Source: DASUAL01 sp035763805
GTDB taxonomy: Bacteria > Gemmatimonadota > Gemmatimonadetes > Gemmatimonadales > GWC2-71-9
Length of the DNA stretch: 64,000 bases
Reading direction: 5' to 3'
Assembly: GCA_035763805.1 (NCBI GenBank)
Contig: DASUAL010000039.1
Location: 25,270-89,269 of the forward strand
The notes under the pieces were generated by a model. It ran no database searches. It was not told the origin of the DNA and saw only the letters and a list, made by a program, of their open reading frames with translations. Shown here piece after piece: positions 17,861 through 25,459 of this stretch (positions are counted from its first letter, which is position 1; the number at the start of each line of letters is the position of its first letter). The translations under genes and the position numbers were made by a program.

Positions 17861-18607
17861 TCACGACCAGCGCGCGCGTGCAGGAATGTTGACCCAGAGC
17901 CAGCCAGCTGTATAGGGCGGTTTTGCGGCACGCTGGGCCTGATTTGCGACATCCCGGGCACACGGGTGGAGTGCCCCCCGCCTTTCGGACCAAGGGGACC
18001 ACTGGGACGTACAGGAAAGCAGTCGGTTGGGGCTGGGAATGAAGCGGCCACCTCCGTGATGTTCGGCTGGCGAGCGGTTGGCTAAGCTGCGATGGGGCCG
18101 CTCGGTGTTGTAGTCCACCCGCCAGCCGTCGAGAATCTGCTGGGCCTCGGCGATCGAGGCAAACCAATGTTGCGAGAGGCACTCGCGCCGCAGCGAGCCA
18201 TTGAAGGCCTCGATGAGGCAGTTGTCCCCGGGTTTGCCTGGGCGACTGAAGTCGAGCTGGACGTGATTCCAGTACGCCCAGGCATCAAGTGCCCGCGAGG
18301 TGAACTCCGTCCCGTTGTCCACGGTGATCCAGCGGGGCAGTGCGCGCTGGGCGCCGACGTCCTGCAGCACGCGGGCCACGGCCTCGCCGCGGAAGCGCGC
18401 CTGGGCCACGAGCGCCAGACTCTCGCGCGTGTAGCTGTCGATCAGCGTCAGCACCCGGACGAGCCGTCCGTCGGCCAGGGTGTCGTGCATGAAGTCCATC
18501 GCCCAGACTTCGTTCGGCTGCGTCGCGATGCGGCGCGGGCCGCGCGGTACGGCGCTCCGCCGGCGGCGAGGCCGCTTGCGCCCCGGAGCCGACGGCCCAG
18601 CCCGCAA
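17861..18607 (-). pseudogene. IS3-family transposase OrfB, truncated at the N-terminus
   Basis: The reading frame holds the DDE integrase core of IS3/IS407-type OrfB: first Asp in EVWAMDFMHD, second in ITVDNGTEFTS, Glu in NCLIEAFNGSLRRECL, and the usual YNTERPHRSL ending. What is missing is the N-terminal helix-turn-helix part (the frame opens only about 40 residues before the core from a TTG), the partner OrfA, and any recognisable terminal inverted repeat. The last 60 residues run on past the usual stop into unrelated sequence. The copy is therefore an inactive remnant between the TPR and flavin-reductase genes, unless a full helper copy elsewhere mobilises it. Confidence 0.8.
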
Positions 18608-18739
18608 CCTATCGCTTTCTGTTAGTCCTCGTGGTCCGAGAATCCGGGAGCCCCGCCGGTTCCTATCTTGGCACCGCGCCAGCCCAGGTCAATATTTCAG
18701 GCCGGGTACCACCGTCACTCGACGAGCGAGAGCGCTGCC

Positions 18740-19222
18740 ATGGATGACGCGGCCAAGAAGACCGTCCTGCGCCACTTCCCCTACGGCCTCTACGCCCTGA
18801 CCGTGAAACACGGCGGCGAGGAGCACGGCATGACCGCCAACTGGGTCACCCAAGCCTCGTTCGAGCCACCGATGGTCGCCGTCGCGGTCGAGAACACGTC
18901 CAAGACCATCGGCATGATCCGCGACGCGCACCATTTCGCGATCAACCTGTTCCAGCAGGGCCAGCGCGAGCTCGCCGGGAAGCTCGGCCGCGCCTCCGCC
19001 AACGCGCCTCAGAAGTTGAAGGGCATAAAAACGAAACCGGCGCCCGTTTCGGGGGCGCCGATCCTGGCCGACGCGCTAGGGTGGGTCGAATGTCGCGTGG
19101 TCGCAACCCTCCCCAGCGGGGACCACACGCTGGTGCTGGGCGAGGTGGTGGAGGCGGGCGCAGAGCACGAGGGCGCACAGCCGCTGACGCTCCAGGAGGC
19201 GGGATTCAAGTACTCGGGCTAG
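18740..19222 (+). CDS. Flavin reductase-like domain protein
   Basis: A 160-residue FMN-binding split-barrel protein with FPYGLYALTVKHGGEEHGMTA, the WVTQASFEPPMVAVAV strand and a late WVECRVVATLPSGDHTLVLGEV motif, all typical of flavin reductase and related NAD(P)H:flavin or diflavin-linked proteins. It is likely cytosolic and binds FMN. ATG 18740 was preferred to an earlier in-frame start because conservation begins at DDAAKKTVLRHFPYG and a GAG-rich sequence precedes it. Its stop overlaps the convergent amidohydrolase stop in the tetranucleotide CTAG. The partner oxygenase, if any, is not nearby. Confidence 0.85.
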   Translation: MDDAAKKTVLRHFPYGLYALTVKHGGEEHGMTANWVTQASFEPPMVAVAVENTSKTIGMIRDAHHFAINLFQQGQRELAGKLGRASANAPQKLKGIKTKPAPVSGAPILADALGWVECRVVATLPSGDHTLVLGEVVEAGAEHEGAQPLTLQEAGFKYSG

Positions 19223-20877
19223 GGCCGGTCGTACACGACCTTCCCTCCGACGATCGTCATGCGCACCTTCGCCTGGTCGAGCGACTCCGGCGGGATCGTG
19301 AAGAGATCGCGGTCTAGCACCACTACGTCCGCGTAGTACCCGCGTGCGAGCGCGCCCCACTTCCCCTCGTTGAACGTCGCGTAAGCGTTGCCGCCAGTGT
19401 AGGCCCGCAGCGCCTCGCCCACGGTCATCTTCTGGTCAGGCACCCACCCGCTCGGGTTCCTGCCGTCGAGCGTGCGCCGGGTGACGGCGGCGTAGATACC
19501 TGACATGGGATCGAGCGGTGCCACGCTCCAGTCGGACCCGAACGCTGGCCGCGCGCCCGTATCGAGGAGTGTCCGGAAGGCGTAGGTCGTCGTTATGCGC
19601 ACCGGGCCCACCCGCTGTTCCACCCAGCGCCCGTCGTCGATCGCGTGGTAGGGTTGCATCGAAGGGAGTACGCCGAGCTTCCCGAACAGCGGGATCTCCT
19701 GCGGCCGCAGGTGCTGGGCATGCTCCACGCGAAATCGTCGGTCGCGCGGCCCATGGGCCCGTGCCACACTGTCGAAGATCGAAAGAAGAATGGCGTTGGC
19801 GCGGTCGCCGATGGCGTGGACCGCCACTTGAAGCCCGGCTGAGTCCGCGCTGCCGACCCAAAGGGCGAGGTCCTGCGCCGAGGTCTGCATCAGCCCCACG
19901 TACCCCGCCGAGTCGGCGTAGGGCTCGAAGAAGTAGGCCGTGCGCGACCCGGCCGAGCCATCCACGTAGCCCTTGAGACCGCCGATCCGCACCCAGTCGT
20001 CGCCCTGTCCCGAGCGTCGCACCGTGTCCGCGACATCGCGCCAGCGCTCGAGCGGCAGGTAGAGCGCCACCCGCGCCGTCATTCGGCCGGCTTGCGCCAG
20101 CCGCCGGTAGGTCGCGAGATCGGCCCACGACGCCGACATGTGAGCAATAGCCGTAACGCCCACGGAGGCAGCGTGGGCCAGCGCGCGCGCCAGCGCCGAG
20201 TCGCGCTGCTCCGGCGACGGCGCCGGCACGGCCCGCCCGATGAGGCCCAGCGCCTGGTCCTTGAAGATGCCGATCGGCTCGCCGGTCTTCAGATCGTGCA
20301 GGATCTCTCCGCCCGGCGGGGTGGGAGTGTCTCTCGTTACGCCGGCGGCCCGCAGCGCAACGCTGTTGGCGAGCGCCTCGTGCCCGTCCAGCCGGCTCAC
20401 AAACACGGGATTGCTCGGCGTAACCGAGTCGATCCACTCACGCCGCGGGAGCGGCTGGCCGGGCCAGAGCGTGTGGTCCCAGTCGCCGCCCAGGATCCAC
20501 TCCCCAGGCTTGAGCGTCTTCGCCTGTTCCTTGAGCCGCCGGACGAACTCGCGCGGCGTCGCTGCGTCCCGCAGGTCCACCGAAGCCAGCTGGAACCCGC
20601 CGTCGATGAAGTGCGCGTGTCCGTCGGCGATGCCGGGCATCACGAGCCCGCCGTCGGCACGGATGATCCGAGTCTTCGACCCCACATAGGGGGCGACATC
20701 GGCCGAGTCGCCGACGGCAAGGATTCTCCCTCCCCCGATAGCCACTACACCTCGCTGCGGCTGCCCGCTCGAGAGCCCGGTCCACACCAACCCACCGGCG
20801 ATCACGGTGTCCGCCTTCCGGCCGCAGGCGGCGAGCGGCAGGCACAGCAATCCCATGACGAACCGGCGTCGGATCAT
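19219..20877 (-). CDS. YtcJ-like amidohydrolase lipoprotein
   Basis: The 552-residue protein is a metal-dependent amidohydrolase of the YtcJ/ExsB-type deamidase group: GGLVMPGIADGHAHFIDGG provides the first metal-binding His pair, with later AVHAIGDRAN and the FGSDWSVAPLDPM Asp region. An N-terminal signal with lipobox LPLAAC predicts a periplasm-facing lipoprotein, unlike the cytosolic members of the family. The substrate is unknown (imidazolone, N-acyl amino acid or aryl amide are possible). It follows a 90-residue unknown gene by only 11 bases and is likely co-transcribed with it. Confidence 0.88.
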   Translation of the reverse strand: MIRRRFVMGLLCLPLAACGRKADTVIAGGLVWTGLSSGQPQRGVVAIGGGRILAVGDSADVAPYVGSKTRIIRADGGLVMPGIADGHAHFIDGGFQLASVDLRDAATPREFVRRLKEQAKTLKPGEWILGGDWDHTLWPGQPLPRREWIDSVTPSNPVFVSRLDGHEALANSVALRAAGVTRDTPTPPGGEILHDLKTGEPIGIFKDQALGLIGRAVPAPSPEQRDSALARALAHAASVGVTAIAHMSASWADLATYRRLAQAGRMTARVALYLPLERWRDVADTVRRSGQGDDWVRIGGLKGYVDGSAGSRTAYFFEPYADSAGYVGLMQTSAQDLALWVGSADSAGLQVAVHAIGDRANAILLSIFDSVARAHGPRDRRFRVEHAQHLRPQEIPLFGKLGVLPSMQPYHAIDDGRWVEQRVGPVRITTTYAFRTLLDTGARPAFGSDWSVAPLDPMSGIYAAVTRRTLDGRNPSGWVPDQKMTVGEALRAYTGGNAYATFNEGKWGALARGYYADVVVLDRDLFTIPPESLDQAKVRMTIVGGKVVYDRP

Positions 20878-20888
20878 GCGGTGCTCCT

Positions 20889-21161
20889 TCAGCGCAGCTT
20901 GGTGATGCGGCGGATCGTCTCGAGCGCGCTGATCGGGTCGGCCACCGGGTTGTTGGTGGCATGCCCCTCCGCCTGCGCCGGCGACGCCGTCAGCCCGTCA
21001 CGAATGTCGAGCAGCACCTCGAGGAGCAGCTGCTCGCGCTGGTAGGCGGCGTCGAGGTCGGCCATGCGCGCGGGGTCCCCGGCCGCCTTCGCACGCTCGT
21101 ATGCCTCTCGGTAGATCGCCTCGAGATTATCGAGGATGCGTTGTCGCGGCCGTGGACTCAT
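20889..21161 (-). CDS. Small helical protein of unknown function
   Basis: I do not recognise this 90-residue protein. Residues 1-60 are predicted to form two long charged helices (RQRILDNLEAIYREAYERAKAA and LDAAYQREQLLLEVLLDIRDGL), and the C-terminus ends in a short basic segment (ETIRRITKLR). No Cys, metal motif or signal peptide is seen. The ATG lies 26 bases from the divergent PfpI-like gene, so the two probably share a promoter region. The gene sits 11 bases before the amidohydrolase lipoprotein and is likely in its operon. Confidence 0.6.
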   Translation of the reverse strand: MSPRPRQRILDNLEAIYREAYERAKAAGDPARMADLDAAYQREQLLLEVLLDIRDGLTASPAQAEGHATNNPVADPISALETIRRITKLR

Positions 21162-21187
21162 GAACGCGAAAGATATAGCTTGGCCGG

Positions 21188-21718
21188 ATGAGTCTCAAAG
21201 GCAAGAAGGTGCTGTTCTTCGCCGGGCCGCTGTACGAAGACCTCGAGCTCTGGTACCCGAAGATCCGACTGGAGGAAGAGGAGGCCACGACGACCGTGGC
21301 CGGGCTGGGCGAACGCACGTATCAGGGAAAGCGCGGCTACCCGGTCACCGTGGACGCGAACGTCGACCAGCTCGACGCGGCCCGCTTTGACGGGCTCGTC
21401 ATCCCGGGTGGGTTCGCCCCCGACCAGCTCCGCCGCTACGATCGGGTGCTTCAGATCACGCGCGAGATCTACCACGCGGGAAAGCCCCTGGCGTTCATCT
21501 GTCACGCTGGCTGGGTGCCGATCTCCGCGAAGATCCTCAAGGGCAAGCGCGCGACGAGTGTGCGGGCGATCAAGGATGACATGGAGAATGCCGGCGTAAT
21601 CTGGGAGGACGCACCGGTCGTGGTAGACGGGAGTCTCATTTCCTCCCGCACTCCGGCCGACCTGCCCCACTTCTGCAGGGCGCTGATCGCGGCGTTACGC
21701 CAGCGGCCGCAGGACTAG
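21188..21718 (+). CDS. DJ-1/PfpI family protein
   Basis: A 176-residue class I glutamine-amidotransferase-like protein. It has the family layout: KKVLFFAGPLYEDLELWYP with the conserved Glu, GLVIPGGFAPDQLRRYDRV, and the nucleophile elbow PLAFICHAGW with Cys followed by His. Relatives are described as intracellular proteases, deglycases or stress proteins, so the exact activity is uncertain. It is cytosolic and has no signal peptide. The gene is divergent from the 90-residue helical gene and its 3' end overlaps the convergent DUF1015 gene by 24 bases. Confidence 0.88.
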   Translation: MSLKGKKVLFFAGPLYEDLELWYPKIRLEEEEATTTVAGLGERTYQGKRGYPVTVDANVDQLDAARFDGLVIPGGFAPDQLRRYDRVLQITREIYHAGKPLAFICHAGWVPISAKILKGKRATSVRAIKDDMENAGVIWEDAPVVVDGSLISSRTPADLPHFCRALIAALRQRPQD

Positions 21719-22948
21719 TCCGCTCGGCACCTTCGGAACGAAGTACGTGGACTTCGGGGGCATCGCGTCTCCCGCGTCCGCCACCGCGAACACCTGCTCC
21801 ACCTTCGTCGGATTCAAGAGCACCGCGGCCGCCGCCTTGCCGAGCCGCACGGCGTCGAAGGCAGCGTGCGGATCCCCCGTGTAGGCGAGCGTCGGCGTCA
21901 CGGTCCCGGCCCCGAGGATGTGCTGCACCACGAGCGCCTCGATGCGCGCCACGTCGAGCGCGCGCACCGCCGGGGTGCGGCCCAGCTCGGCCACCTCGTC
22001 GAGCGGCGCGTCTCGCTTGAGGACGAGCGTGACGTCGTATTCGTGGGGGAAGGCGACGATGCAGGCGGTGCGGCCCCGACCGAGCTCCGCCAGGCGCTCG
22101 ATCCGGTCCATGCACGGTGCCACCCGCCCGATCTCGAACCACGGGCGCCACCCGGCGATCAGCCTCGCGGCGTCCCGCTCCGCGCCGAAGATGATGCGGT
22201 GCGTCGGGAGGATCGTGAGCCCGGGGTCGCTCGCGGACACGATGAACGAAAGCACCCGGTCGGCCGACGGATTCTCTTGCGCGTACGCAACTGCGGTCTC
22301 GTAGCGATGATGGCCGTCGGCGATGTACAGCTGTGCCCGCCCCGCGAGCTCGGCCAGCCCAGCCGCATCCTGACCGGACACGGCCCACAGGCGGATCCCC
22401 ACGCCATCGAGTTCCGCCCGCGCCGCGGGCACGCCGCGCCCCGCTCGGGCCAGCGCCATCGCCAGCGCGCCGTCGGGGTCGGGGGCGAGCACGAAGATCG
22501 ACTCGAGGCTGGTGCCGGTGGCGCGGAGCAGCGCCAGCCGGTCCGCCTTCGGGGCCGCGTGGGTTCTCTCGTGTGGTCGCACCCGCCGCGTGCCGAACGG
22601 CTCCGCCCGGACGCCCGCAAACATGCCAGTGCGCGTGCGCCGGTCGCCCGAGGGAAGCGCGTAGTCCTGGGCGACGATGTAGACCGAGTCGGCGGCGTCG
22701 ACGCGCAGGACGCCTTCCCGGCGCCAGGCCGCCAGCAGCCCGGCGGCGCGCGCGTAGCGGTCGCCCTCCGCCGGCGCTTCCGGCAGGGTGAGGTGGACGA
22801 TATTGTGGAGGTCGTGCGTGGCGTAGCGCCCGCGTTCCTCCGGCGGGATCACGTCGTACGGGGGGGCGATAAGCGCGCTCAGCCGGTCCTTCGCGACGTA
22901 GCGCTCGCCACGGAACGGGGTTACCAGCGGCGGCAGATCGGCGTTCAC
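21695..22948 (-). CDS. DUF1015 family protein
   Basis: A 417-residue cytosolic protein that starts with the family signature PLVTPFRGERYVAKDRLSALIAPPYDVIPPEER and carries the DGHHRYETAVAY motif near the middle. Function is not experimentally settled. The GTG at 22948 was chosen since conservation begins immediately after it; an extension of 59 residues is open but would overlap the divergent mazG gene. Start codons of the two genes are only 18 bases apart. A 24-base convergent overlap with the PfpI-like gene lies at its 3' end. Confidence 0.85.
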   Translation of the reverse strand: MNADLPPLVTPFRGERYVAKDRLSALIAPPYDVIPPEERGRYATHDLHNIVHLTLPEAPAEGDRYARAAGLLAAWRREGVLRVDAADSVYIVAQDYALPSGDRRTRTGMFAGVRAEPFGTRRVRPHERTHAAPKADRLALLRATGTSLESIFVLAPDPDGALAMALARAGRGVPAARAELDGVGIRLWAVSGQDAAGLAELAGRAQLYIADGHHRYETAVAYAQENPSADRVLSFIVSASDPGLTILPTHRIIFGAERDAARLIAGWRPWFEIGRVAPCMDRIERLAELGRGRTACIVAFPHEYDVTLVLKRDAPLDEVAELGRTPAVRALDVARIEALVVQHILGAGTVTPTLAYTGDPHAAFDAVRLGKAAAAVLLNPTKVEQVFAVADAGDAMPPKSTYFVPKVPSGLVLRPLA

Positions 22949-22966
22949 GATTGCCTGGAGCCTTCC

Positions 22967-23287
22967 TTGTCCCTGCGCCAAGCTCAACAGACGGTCGATC
23001 GCTGGATCGGCCAATATAAAGAAGGATACTTCTCCCCGCTGACGAACCTCGCCCGGCTCACGGAGGAAGTGGGCGAGCTTGCCCGGGAAATCAACCACCG
23101 CTTTGGGGAGAAGACCAAGAAGCAAGAAGAGGCAGAGGGCTCGTTGGCCATGGAGCTCGCCGATGTCCTGTTCGTCGTGATCTGCATCGCCAACTCACAA
23201 CGGATCGACCTCGATCAGGCGTTCGAGGCGATGATGCGGAAGGTCACCGCCCGCGACGCCGACCGCTGGACCAGGAAGGAACGCTGA
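22967..23287 (+). CDS. MazG-like nucleotide pyrophosphohydrolase
   Basis: A single-domain all-alpha NTP pyrophosphohydrolase of 106 residues with the Mg-binding set EEVGELAREI and ELADVLFVV typical of MazG/dUTPase superfamily members; it would convert noncanonical or excess (d)NTPs to monophosphates and pyrophosphate. The TTG at 22967 was selected because GGAG ends six bases before it and the family begins around SLRQAQQTVDRWI. The gene is divergent from the DUF1015 gene with 18 bases between start codons and overlaps the convergent rsgA by 44 bases. Confidence 0.85.
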   Translation: MSLRQAQQTVDRWIGQYKEGYFSPLTNLARLTEEVGELAREINHRFGEKTKKQEEAEGSLAMELADVLFVVICIANSQRIDLDQAFEAMMRKVTARDADRWTRKER

Positions 23288-24176
23288 CTTCTTCACAGAT
23301 CCGCTGGTAGGAGACCAGCCGGTCGGGGTCGAACTGCCCTGCTTCCACCGCCCGCCGCACCGCGCACCCGGGCTCGGCCAGATGGCGGCAGTTGTCGAAG
23401 CGGCATTGATCGAGCAGGCTTCGGAACTCCGGAAAGCAGCCTCCGAGCACGTCCGGGTCCACGCCCCACGTCGCCAGCTCCCGCAGCCCGGGCGTGTCCA
23501 CCACGTACCCGCCGCCAGGCAGCGGCACGAGCAGTGCCGCGCGCGTCGTGTGTTTCCCGGCGCCCCAATACGCGCTGATCTCCCCGATCCGCAGGTTGAG
23601 GCCGGGCTGGATCGCGTTGACCAGGCTGGACTTCCCCACTCCGGACGGACCTGTGAGCACCGATGCGCGGCCACGCAACAGGTCGCGCAGCGCCGGCAAC
23701 CCCTCGGCGAGCGTCACCGAGGTCGGCAGCACCTGGTAGGCGGCAGGCCCGTACCGTCGGAGCAGGCCCTCCAGGGCGCTGCGGTCGAGGTCGATCTTGT
23801 TGAGGATGATCACCGGAGGAATGCGGTTTGCTTCGGCGATGACGAGGAAGCGGTCGAGCATCCGGAGGTTCGGTTCCGGGTCGCGCGCCGACGCCACGAC
23901 CACGACTTGGTCGACGTTGGCCGCGATGGCTTGGGCGCGGGGACTGCGCCGGGCGGCTGCCCGCCGGGCCAGCACCGAGCGCCGCGGGCGCACGCCCGTG
24001 ATCGTCGCGGGACCGTCCGCCCGTAGCTCCAGCTCGACGATGTCGCCCGCCACCACCCGTTCATCGTCCCGCCGCTTGAACCTGCCGCGGAGCACGGCGG
24101 TGACTTCACCCTCATCGCCGTGGACGCGGTAGGTCGAGCCCGTCCGCGCCAGCACGACCCCGATCGTCAAGGCCAT
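23244..24176 (-). CDS. rsgA: Ribosome small-subunit-dependent GTPase A
   Basis: Circularly permuted GTPase that checks 30S subunit maturation. The 310-residue protein has an N-terminal OB-fold (about 1-75), then G4 NKIDL, G1 TGPSGVGKSSLVN and G3 DTPGL in permuted order, followed by the C-terminal zinc finger (CFPEFRSLLDQCRFDNCRHLAEPGC). It is the last gene of the fatty-acid/proline catabolic run, overlapping the preceding small gene by 10 bases and the convergent mazG by 44 bases, so its expression may be linked to that run. Confidence 0.95.
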   Translation of the reverse strand: MALTIGVVLARTGSTYRVHGDEGEVTAVLRGRFKRRDDERVVAGDIVELELRADGPATITGVRPRRSVLARRAAARRSPRAQAIAANVDQVVVVASARDPEPNLRMLDRFLVIAEANRIPPVIILNKIDLDRSALEGLLRRYGPAAYQVLPTSVTLAEGLPALRDLLRGRASVLTGPSGVGKSSLVNAIQPGLNLRIGEISAYWGAGKHTTRAALLVPLPGGGYVVDTPGLRELATWGVDPDVLGGCFPEFRSLLDQCRFDNCRHLAEPGCAVRRAVEAGQFDPDRLVSYQRICEEVSVPSWSSGRRRGR

Positions 24177-24466
24177 CTCACGTGCTGCAGGCCGCCCCCC
24201 GCCTGATCGAGGCAGCGGTCGAGGTGGCGCTTGATCTCATGGAGGGTGAGGGCAAGGATCGGCGTAAGCGCTTCGGCGGGCGTCTTTCCCCACGCGAGAT
24301 ACTCGGTCTCGAGGTGTCCGACCGGCCGGTCTCCGGCGTCCGACCAGCGGACGAACAGCAGGGCCGCGCCGTAGAGGCCCCGCGCGTCCGGCGCATCGTC
24401 CACGAACGTGGCCACTGAGTAGGCCCGCCCGTCCTTGCCGCCGAACGCCGGCGCCCGCTCGTGCAC
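24167..24466 (-). CDS. Small protein of unknown function between ProDH and rsgA
   Basis: The 99-residue form begins at a GTG, but the frame is open upstream and a CTG at 24499 overlaps the proline dehydrogenase TGA as CTGA; that start would add LTDDTLGGYQR and give a natural N-terminus. The protein contains RAYSVATFVDDAP, a GAALLFVRWSD strand, HLETEYLAWGKTPAEAL and a helical end. I do not recognise the family. Tight packing (10-base overlap with rsgA) argues that it is a real gene. No signal peptide is seen. Confidence 0.65.
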   Translation of the reverse strand: MHERAPAFGGKDGRAYSVATFVDDAPDARGLYGAALLFVRWSDAGDRPVGHLETEYLAWGKTPAEALTPILALTLHEIKRHLDRCLDQAGGGLQHVRWP

Positions 24467-24495
24467 CCGCTGGTAGCCGCCGAGGGTGTCGTCCG

Positions 24496-25428
24496 TCAGC
24501 TCCGCCGTAGCGACTCTCTCACGATGTTGCCGAGCAGGAACACGATGTTGGCCGGCCGCTCGGCGAGCCGGCGCATGAGGTACGGATACCAGTCGTCGCC
24601 GAAGGGGACGTACACGCGAACGCCATACCCATCGCGGCGCAGCGTCTGTTGCAGGTCGCGTCGCACGCCGTACAGCATCTGGAACTCGAAACGCCCCGCT
24701 GCGATGCCCCGGCGGCGCACGAAGTCCTTCGCGTGCGCGATGATCCTCGCGTCGTGCGTGGCGATGCCGGGATAATGCCCTTGCTCGAGCAGGCGCTCCA
24801 TGCAGCGGACGTAAGTCGCATCCACGTCTCGTTTGTCCGGGAACGCGAGGGTCGCCGGCTCCTGATAGGCCCCCTTGCAGAGCCGCACCCGTGCCCCCAA
24901 GGCGATCATGTCTTCCACGTCTCGTTCGGTGCGACGCAGATACGACTGCAGCACGACCCCGACGACGTTCCCGAACTCACGGTGGAACGTCTGCGTGAAG
25001 AGTTGCAGGGTCCGCTCGGTGTACTCCGACTGTTCCATGTCGATGCGTACGAACGACCCATAGCCCTTTGCCTTCGCGATGATCGCCCGCGTATTCTCGA
25101 CGCACAGCGCTTCATCGATGCCGAGCCCCATCTGCGTCAGCTTGACCGAGACGTTCGCATCGGCACCGACGAGCCGGATGCGGTCGAGTGTCTGCAGGTA
25201 GAGATCGCGAGCGGTGCGCGCCTCGGCAGCGCTCCGCACCGCCTCGCCCAACAGGTCGAGGCTGACCGTGACCCCCGCCGCGTTGAGCTCCTTGAGGGCC
25301 GCCACGGCGGAGTCTACCGTCTCCCCCGCCACGAAGCGCGACGCCAGGCGCCGGGCGAGGCCGTTGGCGCGAATGAAATGGAAGATCCGGGGTTGCTCGC
25401 TGAGCCAGAGAAGGCCGGCGCGTAACAT
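24496..25428 (-). CDS. Proline dehydrogenase (monofunctional)
   Basis: FAD enzyme that oxidises proline to pyrroline-5-carboxylate and passes electrons to quinones, usually at the inner membrane surface. The 310-residue length fits the monofunctional type. Visible motifs include FVRIDMEQSEYTERTL, VLQSYLRRTE, RLCKGAYQEP with the conserved Lys, and the late YVPFGDDWYPYLMRRLAERP. The partner pyrroline-5-carboxylate dehydrogenase is not in the window. It sits downstream of fadJ, separated by a short tandem repeat, and directly upstream of the small unknown gene. Confidence 0.92.
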   Translation of the reverse strand: MLRAGLLWLSEQPRIFHFIRANGLARRLASRFVAGETVDSAVAALKELNAAGVTVSLDLLGEAVRSAAEARTARDLYLQTLDRIRLVGADANVSVKLTQMGLGIDEALCVENTRAIIAKAKGYGSFVRIDMEQSEYTERTLQLFTQTFHREFGNVVGVVLQSYLRRTERDVEDMIALGARVRLCKGAYQEPATLAFPDKRDVDATYVRCMERLLEQGHYPGIATHDARIIAHAKDFVRRRGIAAGRFEFQMLYGVRRDLQQTLRRDGYGVRVYVPFGDDWYPYLMRRLAERPANIVFLLGNIVRESLRRS

Positions 25429-25459
25429 CAGGTGCCAGGTGCCCGGTGTCGGGTGTCAG
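25429..25459. repeat. Short imperfect tandem repeat between fadJ and proline dehydrogenase genes
   Basis: The 31 bases consist of four imperfect copies of a 7-8 base GGTGCC/GGTGTC word in head-to-tail order. The fadJ stop codon lies inside the repeat, so the last codon of that gene is repeat-derived. It interrupts two genes that otherwise run in one operon. This is one of several short-word repeats at gene boundaries in the window. Confidence 0.5.
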
